The notes beneath the pieces were generated by a model. It ran no database searches. It saw only the letters and a program-made list of their open reading frames with translations, and had not been told where the DNA came from. A stretch of DNA of 46,729 nucleotides from Bifidobacteriaceae bacterium (GTDB lineage: Bacteria > Actinomycetota > Actinomycetes > Actinomycetales > WQXJ01): NCBI GenBank assembly GCA_031267825.1, contig JAIRYJ010000006.1, positions 1 through 46,729 of the forward strand. The letters run 5' to 3'. Below are positions 41,432 through 46,729 of this stretch, piece after piece. The translations under genes were made by a program, and so were the position numbers. Positions within the stretch are counted from its first letter, which is position 1. Every line of letters begins with the position of its first letter.

Positions 41432-42658
41432 TCATTCCTCCCGTAACGCGTCAACCGGCGCCAACTTGGCCGCCCGGGTGGCCGGATAAACACCAAACAC
41501 CAAACCAATGCCAATCGCCACAGCCAAAGCCAGAAAAACAGCCGACCAAGAAATCACAATCGACGATCCGAGCACACCCGGCAACGCCAACCCACCAGCT
41601 ACACCCAGGCCCGCCCCGAGCACGCCCCCGACCAGCCCCAAGGTTGTCGCCTCAACCAAGAACTGGCGGCGGATAGCGTTAGGTTTAGCTCCAAGCGCTT
41701 TACGCAACCCAATCTCACGGGTCCGCTCAGTCACAGAAACCAGCATGATGTTCATCACCCCGATCCCCCCGACCAGCAAAGCGATCGCCGCGATCGCCAC
41801 CAGCAAAACAGTCAAAGTGCGGTAAACAGCTGTGGCGGTAGAAACCAAAGCGTCCTGCGATGAGATCGAAAAATCAGCCGAACCAGCCTCAGTAATACCG
41901 TGAAGATTCAACAACAACGTCTCAGCCTCCTGATAAGCGGCCGAAAGAGTAGCTTGCGAAGTCGCCTGAAGGTAAATCGTTTGAACCGCGGCGGTGGTCG
42001 GCGAAATATTCGCGACATAGGTTTCCATTGGCACAACAGCCAAATCATCCAAGTTGGTGTTACCTGACGAGCCCTGCTCCGCCAGCACACCAATCACCTC
42101 ATAGGTAACCGAATCGATAGTCAACGACCGGCCCACCGCCCAGGCGGTCCCAAACAACTCCTGAGCTGTTTCGGAACCCAACACAACAACGTTAGCCATG
42201 GCGGCGGCATCGGACTGAGAAAAGAACTCACCTTGAAGCAAGCCGCGCCAACGGACTAACGGCCAGGCCACCGTGGTGCCAGTAACAGTCGTAGTCCAGT
42301 TGGTTTCGCCGTTCTCCAACGAAACGCCAGTCGAAGCTTCCGGAGCCACCCCAGCGATATCCGGCGCCGCTGTGCTGGAACCCAAAGCGGCGGCATCGTC
42401 CATAGTTAAACTGGCCAACGAACCAAAACCACCCCGGACACCCTCCAACGACACAGCCGAACCAGGCCGAATAATCAACAAATTCGACCCGAGCGAAGAA
42501 ATCGACTCCGAAACGTCCTTTTGCGTACCCAACCCCAAACCCACAGTCAAGATCACAGCGGCGATCCCAATCAAGATGCCAACAACCGTCAAAACAGACC
42601 GCGTAGCGTGCGAACGGATCGCCGCCAACCCGGTACGGATCGTCTCAGCCCAGCTCAT
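41432..42658 (-). CDS. MacB/FtsX-type ABC transporter permease
   Basis: A 408-residue permease. The first membrane helix (RSVLTVVGILIGIAAVILTVGLG) precedes a large extracellular MacB periplasmic core domain (about 45-270). Three helices with the FtsX domain follow: LLVAIAAIALLVGGIGVMNIMLVSVTERTREIGLRKALGA. The C-terminus ATRAAKLAPVDALREE is the usual end of this family. It overlaps the ATPase gene by four bases (ATGA). It exports peptides, lipids or drugs in relatives; the substrate here is unknown. Confidence 0.93.
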   Translation of the reverse strand: MSWAETIRTGLAAIRSHATRSVLTVVGILIGIAAVILTVGLGLGTQKDVSESISSLGSNLLIIRPGSAVSLEGVRGGFGSLASLTMDDAAALGSSTAAPDIAGVAPEASTGVSLENGETNWTTTVTGTTVAWPLVRWRGLLQGEFFSQSDAAAMANVVVLGSETAQELFGTAWAVGRSLTIDSVTYEVIGVLAEQGSSGNTNLDDLAVVPMETYVANISPTTAAVQTIYLQATSQATLSAAYQEAETLLLNLHGITEAGSADFSISSQDALVSTATAVYRTLTVLLVAIAAIALLVGGIGVMNIMLVSVTERTREIGLRKALGAKPNAIRRQFLVEATTLGLVGGVLGAGLGVAGGLALPGVLGSSIVISWSAVFLALAVAIGIGLVFGVYPATRAAKLAPVDALREE

Positions 42659-43362
42659 GGCGCCACCACCAGCGAAGAACGGCTTCGATCCAGGATCAAC
42701 CCATCACGAACCTCAATCATCCGGTCCGCCCGCCGCGCCACATCACGGTCATGAGTGATCAACACAACAGTCCGCCCTTCGTGATGCACCCGGTCAAAGA
42801 TGCTGAGAATCTCCCGAGCGGAAGTCGAATCAAGGTTGCCGGTCGGTTCATCGGCTAACAGCAAAGCCGGCCCAGTAACCAGAGCCCGCGCGATCGTCAC
42901 CCGCTGCTGCTGCCCGCCAGAAAGCTGACCCGGCCGGTAATTCACCCTGTCGGCCAAGCCAACATCCGCTAAGGCCGCCAAGGCGCGGCGTTTACGTTCC
43001 GCGGGACCAACCCCGGCATAACAGAGCGGCAATTCGACATTCCGCCAAGCCGGCATTGAGGCGAGCAAATTGAACTGCTGGAAAACGAACCCAACCCAGC
43101 GGCACCGGATATCCGCCAGCTCTGGTTCGGCCATCCGTGAAACATCCTGACCGGCTATCTCATAACGGCCTGAAGTCGCCACATCAAGGCAGCCCAAAAT
43201 GTTCATCAAAGTGGATTTACCTGATCCAGACGGCCCTGTTACAGCCACATATTCGCCTTGGTTGATTTCTAGGCTGACACCACGTAAAGCCTCAAATTGG
43301 ATATCACCCGAAGAATAGGTCTTACGAACCTCCGTTAGGCGGATAACCCGCGTTTCAGCCAT
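42655..43362 (-). CDS. MacB/LolD-type ABC transporter ATPase
   Basis: A 235-residue ATPase that drives the FtsX-type permease by mechanotransmission. Walker A is GPSGSGKST, the signature LSGGQQQR, and Walker [36 protein letters not shown] covers the Q-loop and X-loop typical of the MacB/LolD group. GGAAGGGG eight bases before the ATG at 43362 sets the start; the frame continues upstream into the adaptor gene. It overlaps the adaptor gene by eight bases. Confidence 0.95.
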   Translation of the reverse strand: MAETRVIRLTEVRKTYSSGDIQFEALRGVSLEINQGEYVAVTGPSGSGKSTLMNILGCLDVATSGRYEIAGQDVSRMAEPELADIRCRWVGFVFQQFNLLASMPAWRNVELPLCYAGVGPAERKRRALAALADVGLADRVNYRPGQLSGGQQQRVTIARALVTGPALLLADEPTGNLDSTSAREILSIFDRVHHEGRTVVLITHDRDVARRADRMIEVRDGLILDRSRSSLVVAP

Positions 43363-44866
43363 TACCGAAACCCCTTCCACCAGTTTGCGGAGGCAACTGT
43401 CCGCTACCAGTCCTTGGGAACTGTCCGCCGCCAAAATCTCCTGTGAAATCCCCGAACGGCATGCCACCGTCCGGCCCGAACTGTTCAATAGGCTGCTCAG
43501 TGTCGCCGCCGCTCGAATCGCCTGAACCGGTCGGCAGCGCGATGGCGATCTGGACTTGGTCGCCTTCGGCTAGTCCGGAGGTGATTTCGATCATCGAACC
43601 GGCCGTCTCGCCGACCGCGACTTGCGTTCTGGTGGCGACCGAGTCAACTAGTTTGTCGACATATGAGACGCCGTCAATGTTTTGGACGGCGCTCAGCGGC
43701 ACCGTCAAGACATCGATGCGGCGCTCGTAGATTAGTTCCACTGTGGCGCTCAGGCCATCGAACAGGCCTTTGGGCTGTCCGGTGATGTCAACTCGGACCG
43801 GGAAGGCGGCGCTGCCGCCTGAGGTTGAAGCGACCCGCCCGAGCGACGAAATGACACCATAAACCGTGTCCGCTACTCCATCGACCGATAGTTCAGCTTG
43901 GTCTCCGACCTCAAGCAGGGCCAGGCCCGAGTCTGGCACAGTCAGGTCGATCGACCAGGATTGGCTGCCCACAATGGTGAACCCGCCCGCCGCTGAGGCT
44001 TGCTGCCCGGAATCGGCCCCTGGGTTCATCCCGCTGGCACCGGCTGATCCGGCTGATCCGGAGCCGGCGGCGGAGCCGGAACCGCTGGCGGTGACCATAT
44101 CTCCGACCGCTAGACCAACCGCTGTGACCTGTCCTGCGACTGGGGCCACCAGCACCGCGTCATCCATGTTGGCTTCCGCTAGCGCCAGGTTCGCGGCCGC
44201 CACTTCGACTTGTTTTTCAGCGGCAGCGATTCGTGCGTCCGATGCCGTCCCGCCGTCCGCCGTTGTTTGGGCTTGGGCTAGTGACGCCTCGGCTTCAGCC
44301 AGGTTCGCTTCAGCTTGCAGCCGTGCGGCGTCAAGTCGCAAAGTATCGATCACCGCCAGGGTTTGGCCTGGTTCGACTGTCTCGCCTTCTTCGACTTCGA
44401 CACTCAGGACAGTTCCGCTGGCCTGAAATGTGACGGTCTGTTTGACGGCCTGGGTGATGGAGCCGCTAGCTGAGACAGACTTATCAAGGGTTTGGAGACT
44501 GGCGCTGGCGGATTGGTAAACAACTTGGCTGGTCCCGGCCTCCGCCCCGGGAGGCCCCCACACCAGCCAACAGATGCCACCGGCCACCACTAGCACGGCC
44601 GCCCCGGCGGCCGGCCAAAGCCAGCGTCGGCCAGGCCGACGTCGGGTTTTCCGGCCAGGCTGGTCAGACTGAGCCCGGCCCGCCCGGTCTTGGCGGGGCT
44701 GGTCGTGGTCCGGCCGGTCGTGGTCCGGCTGGTCGTGGTCGGCTCGATGCTCGTCGGCTGGCGCTAGATCCACTCGGTCCTGGCCGGGCTGATCGTGGTC
44801 GGGCTGGTCTGTGGCCGAGGACTGGCTTGTACCAGTCGCGGGCTGGTGGCGGTTGCGGACGAACAC
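43355..44866 (-). CDS. HlyD/MacA-type efflux adaptor with Asp/His/Gln-rich N-terminus
   Basis: A 503-residue adaptor, first gene of the exporter operon. Before the single membrane helix (WLWPAAGAAVLVVAGGICWLVW) lie about 90 cytoplasmic residues rich in Asp, His, Gln and Pro (DHDQPDHDRPDHDQP), encoded by a 15-bp repeat. The extracellular part has a lipoyl half (GTVLSVEVEEGETVEPGQTLAVID), an Ala/Glu coiled coil, the second lipoyl half (DDAVLVAPVAGQVTAVGLAVGD) and beta domains. The C-terminal 60 residues are Gly/Pro-rich. GTG at 44866 has AGAAGGAG five bases upstream, which decides the start over 45010. It overlaps the ATPase start by eight bases. Confidence 0.9.
   Translation of the reverse strand: MFVRNRHQPATGTSQSSATDQPDHDQPGQDRVDLAPADEHRADHDQPDHDRPDHDQPRQDRAGRAQSDQPGRKTRRRPGRRWLWPAAGAAVLVVAGGICWLVWGPPGAEAGTSQVVYQSASASLQTLDKSVSASGSITQAVKQTVTFQASGTVLSVEVEEGETVEPGQTLAVIDTLRLDAARLQAEANLAEAEASLAQAQTTADGGTASDARIAAAEKQVEVAAANLALAEANMDDAVLVAPVAGQVTAVGLAVGDMVTASGSGSAAGSGSAGSAGASGMNPGADSGQQASAAGGFTIVGSQSWSIDLTVPDSGLALLEVGDQAELSVDGVADTVYGVISSLGRVASTSGGSAAFPVRVDITGQPKGLFDGLSATVELIYERRIDVLTVPLSAVQNIDGVSYVDKLVDSVATRTQVAVGETAGSMIEITSGLAEGDQVQIAIALPTGSGDSSGGDTEQPIEQFGPDGGMPFGDFTGDFGGGQFPRTGSGQLPPQTGGRGFGNG
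44695..44750 (-). repeat. 15-bp tandem repeat in the adaptor gene
   Basis: A unit close to GGACCACGACCGGCC is repeated about three times and encodes DHDQP/DHDRP. It lies in the cytoplasmic tail of the adaptor. Confidence 0.7.
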
Positions 44867-45109
44867 GGGGGCTCCTTCTGTTGGGCTATCCGGGATGATT
44901 CTGACCGTGTGTCCTGAGATGCGCCCCGTAGTCGGCTGGGAATCTTCTGGGACTTGATCCGACCTGACCGGCGGGCCGTCCCGACAGTCCACGGCCCCCA
45001 GCCCGTACATCGGGCCGTGCCGCCCGCCCCCCAGCTAGGCCAGTGCTAGCGGAATCGAAGTCTTGTCGATATAAACAACCAAGCCAACCACGGCCACAAG
45101 GCCATCCGG

Positions 45110-45250
45110 AATCGCCTAGGAGGGTGTTGGATAACACCCTTAGCGGTCCAAGTTGACGCGACGTGAGCGAAGCTGTCACCAGCGGAAACGCGGCGATAGG
45201 GCGCTGGGGGACCGTCTGGGAGCCTGTTAAACGACAGGCTCCCAGACGGG
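45110..45250 (-). repeat. Dispersed repeat element, copy E
   Basis: On the minus strand it starts with a hairpin of CCGTCTGGGAGCCTGT (plus coordinates 45212-45227) and ACAGGCTCCCAGACGG (45234-45249), a perfect 16-pair stem. The core follows (CCCCCAGCGCC, TATCGCCGCGTTTCCGCTGG). It ends with AGGGTGTT/AACACCCT (45121-45140) beside CCTAGG. The core is almost identical to copy D, while the outer hairpin differs in sequence but keeps its pairing. Confidence 0.8.
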
Positions 45251-45380
45251 TGTTAGACGGCAGTCTGTCGGACAGCAACCTCCCGTGTGGAACCTGCTGC
45301 CGGCGTCACAGGCGTGGTGTTACTTTGGACCGGCTCCGCCAACTTGGGCGACTAACTCGCCGGGCGGGACTAACCGGGTG

Positions 45381-45394
45381 GGGCGGCATCGTCC
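45381..45394. repeat. 14-bp intergenic motif, copy 4
   Basis: GGGCGGCATCGTCC, identical to the copies at 28402 and 30395. Confidence 0.6.
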
Positions 45395-45466
45395 AACTGG
45401 AAGACAGAGCTGGGACCGGCCTTATCCGGGCACGGCTACAATGTGAACCTTGGCATTTGCCAGCCA

Positions 45467-45540
45467 CGGGATGTGGCGCAGTTTGGTAGCGCACCTGCTT
45501 TGGGAGCAGGGGGCCCCGGGTTCAAATCCCGGCATCCCGA
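45467..45540 (+). tRNA. tRNA-Pro (anticodon TGG)
   Basis: A 74-base tRNA. CGGGATG and CATCCCG form the acceptor stem. The anticodon loop TTTGGGA carries TGG, and the T-arm is CCGGGTTCAAATCCCGG. CCA is not encoded. Its 3' end is a likely integration target, because an excisionase-like gene and an integrase gene follow immediately. Confidence 0.95.
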
Positions 45541-45604
45541 CTGGTGGCCCGCGTGTTTGGCGAGGTCAGGCCTCGTTTCCGTGTTCCATTGAGGAGCTTG
45601 GAAA

Positions 45605-46129
45605 ATGCAAAGTCCAGCAGAAACCCAGCATTTTGAGGTCCAGCGCGCCGCGCGGGGGCGGTCGGTGCCCCGGTTGTCACCGGTTGTTCCGGGCTTGTGG
45701 CGGCCGGAGCCAGGCGGCCCCGGCGGGCGGGGAGGCGGGGCGCACCTGCCCCGCATGAGCGAAACCCATCCCGGACAGCCCAGGCGCGGCCTGGACCCCA
45801 TGATCGGCATCCGCGACCTGGCCAAGGTGATCGGCGTGCCTGTGGCGACCATCTACGACTGGCGCAGCCGCGGGCTCGGCCCGGTGGCCCACCGGTTCGG
45901 CAAACACGTCAAGTTCGCCGCCGTCGACGTCGAGGCGTGGATCGCCTCCCGGCGCGAACAGCCGACCGCCGCGCCCGGTCAACGCCGCGGAGAGGACGCC
46001 GCGAGACCCGAACTCAGGCGAATGGAGCCGAGTGCCAGACCTCCCCGCGGCCCGGACACCGAAGAGCGTGCGCTCCGGCAAGGGAAGCCGGGCTCCGCCT
46101 CGCCCCGCCAAGCGGGAGGTCTCCGGTGA
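45605..46129 (+). CDS. Excisionase-like helix-turn-helix protein
   Basis: A 174-residue product from the ATG at 45605, or shorter. The only recognisable domain is a MerR/AlpA-type HTH at about 66-120 (MIGIRDLAKVIGVPVATIYDWRSRGLGP, RFGKHVKFAAVDVEAWIASR). This is the form of excisionases and directionality factors beside actinobacterial integrases. GAGGAG eight bases before 45605 supports that start, but the first 50 residues are Arg/Gly/Pro-rich; ATG at 45755 or 45800 would give a more typical protein. The last 50 residues are disordered. Its stop overlaps the integrase start by four bases. GC content is clearly higher here than in the chromosome to the left. Confidence 0.75.
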   Translation: MQSPAETQHFEVQRAARGRSVPRLSPVVPGLWRPEPGGPGGRGGGAHLPRMSETHPGQPRRGLDPMIGIRDLAKVIGVPVATIYDWRSRGLGPVAHRFGKHVKFAAVDVEAWIASRREQPTAAPGQRRGEDAARPELRRMEPSARPPRGPDTEERALRQGKPGSASPRQAGGLR

Positions 46130-46612
46130 GCCGGCCGCGCCTGAGCGTGGGCACGTTCGGCGAGATGCTGTTCCTGGCCAAACCCACCGGCCACATCGAG
46201 GCCAGAGCCCGCTACCGCGACTGGGACGGCAAACTCCGCGAGGTCCAAGCCACCGCGAAAACCCGCCGCGCCGCCGAGGCCGCCCTGAAAGAGAAACTCG
46301 CCGGCAGGGCGCTGTTCAAACCCGCCACCGGCGACCTGACGCCAGACTCGACGTTCGCCGAGTTGGCCGCCTACTGGTTGGAAGACCTCGACCTTGAGGG
46401 AAGGATCGCGCCGAGCACCAGGGCGCGCTACGAGTCCCTGCTGCGCGAATCGGTCCTGCCGACATTCGAGCACCTCACCCTCAGGGACATCGGCGTCGCC
46501 AGATGCGACGCGTTCGTCAAACAACTCGCCAGGAAGTCCTATAACCAGGCCCGCCAAGCGAAAAGCGTGATGCGGCTCGCGTTCTGCCTGGCGGTCCGCC
46601 ACGAGGTCCTCC
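46126..46612 (+). pseudogene. Tyrosine recombinase (phage-type integrase), truncated by an IS element
   Basis: The frame starts at GTG 46126 with GGGAGGT six bases upstream. About 162 codons of integrase sequence are present: an N-terminal arm-type domain (HIEARARYRDWDGKLREVQATAKTRR, then AAEAALKEKLAGR) and a core-binding SAM-like domain (TFAELAAYWLEDLDLEGRIAPSTRARYES, LTLRDIGVARCDAFVKQLA). After VRHEVLL the sequence changes to an IS3-type end. The catalytic domain with the Arg/His/Tyr residues is therefore missing from this point. The frame happens to stay open to the window end, but those residues belong to the IS. It would have integrated at the tRNA-Pro gene. Confidence 0.85.
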
Positions 46613-46729
46613 TGACGTGTCATGGTTTTGGTGGACAGCGAATCGAAGGAGGATTGTTCAGTGTCTACCAACCGTCACGGGCCTTACTCGGACCAGTTCA
46701 GGGCCGAAGCGGCAGCCATGGTGCTCGAG
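46613..46729 (+). mobile_element. Left end of an IS3-family insertion sequence (partial)
   Basis: The sequence TGACGTGTCATGGTTTTGG at 46613, followed by TGGACAG, looks like an IS3-family terminal repeat. A ribosome binding site (GGAGGA) and a short transposase frame follow. The element runs past the window end, so the right end and target duplication are not visible. Confidence 0.7.
46661..46729 (+). CDS. IS3-family transposase OrfA, N-terminal fragment
   Basis: From GTG at 46661 the frame reads STNRHGPYSDQFRAEAAAMVLE, the start of an OrfA helix-turn-helix (YS-x2-FR-AEAV-type pattern). AAGGAGGA lies about 10 bases upstream. Only 23 codons are in the window; OrfB with the DDE domain would follow. 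Confidence 0.75.
   Translation, partial: MSTNRHGPYSDQFRAEAAAMVLE

Larger units (their letters stand above)
44867..45466. other. Gap between the exporter operon and tRNA-Pro
   Basis: About 600 bases without a supported gene. It holds a full dispersed-repeat copy (45110-45250) and a 14-bp motif (45381-45394). A minus-strand frame at 44886-45278 is open but runs through the repeat element and has no recognisable domain. Confidence 0.6.

Noticed and set aside
44886..45278. Minus-strand frame between the exporter operon and tRNA-Pro
   Set aside because: It runs through a dispersed repeat copy and has no domain or ribosome binding site.
46613..46729. Continuation of the integrase frame to the window end
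   Set aside because: The frame stays open by chance, but the sequence carries an IS3-type end and an OrfA start in another frame; the encoded residues no longer resemble an integrase.

Overview
The window reads as a conserved actinobacterial chromosome segment (Actinomycetota, by eye about 60% GC). The basis is gene content and order: nrdR, a LysM protein, lexA, hflX, an RsmC-like methyltransferase, dapF, miaA, miaB, a gluABCD-type amino acid ABC transporter, recX and recA. This order is typical of Actinobacteria, and several genes start with GTG. I cannot place it more precisely; a Micrococcales, Propionibacteriales or Actinomycetales lineage would fit.

Layout. 1-529: non-coding, with a 158-bp tandem repeat and a large palindrome. 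530-6245: dinB, a spermidine-synthase-like protein, a cold-shock protein, a PAC2-family protein and a HelD-type RNA polymerase recycling helicase. 6381-15014: a carbohydrate locus with a LacI-type repressor, a lipoprotein sugar-binding protein, two ABC permeases and two glycoside hydrolase family 2 enzymes. Paired palindromic operators (TGCARCGTTGCA) precede both the binding-protein gene and the hydrolases. 15295-26495: nrdR, LysM, lexA, hflX, methyltransferase, dapF, miaA, a TM2 protein, a DUF805 protein, a GntR-like regulator and miaB. 26653-33566: gluABCD, a CDP-alcohol phosphatidyltransferase, a small membrane protein, recX and recA (with an SOS box). 33771-38280: an Ala-rich coiled-coil protein, tRNA-Gly, and two lipoproteins of unknown function. 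38343-44866: a minus-strand MacAB-like export operon with two HlyD-type adaptors, a DUF5666-like lipoprotein, an ATPase and an FtsX-type permease. 45467-46729: tRNA-Pro followed by the start of an integrative element (excisionase-like HTH gene, tyrosine integrase); the integrase is cut by the left end of an IS3-family element.

How the parts work together. The LacI locus forms a plausible uptake-and-hydrolysis unit for a beta-linked oligosaccharide. gluABCD imports an acidic or polar amino acid. recA, recX, lexA and dinB form an SOS/DNA-damage set, though only recA has a clear SOS box here.

The most unusual feature is the repeat landscape. A dispersed element of roughly 80-170 bp, with a conserved core and terminal hairpins, occurs at about six loci, and related GGAGGGTG/CACCCTCC palindromes occur alone. 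One palindrome lies inside the miaB reading frame, in an apparent insertion in the TRAM domain, resembling the in-frame palindromic elements known from Rickettsia. In-frame tandem duplications lengthen the LysM protein, the methyltransferase, CspA, the VTT-like protein and others. Several genes also share a leaderless promoter layout, with a -10 hexamer placed six bases before the start codon.
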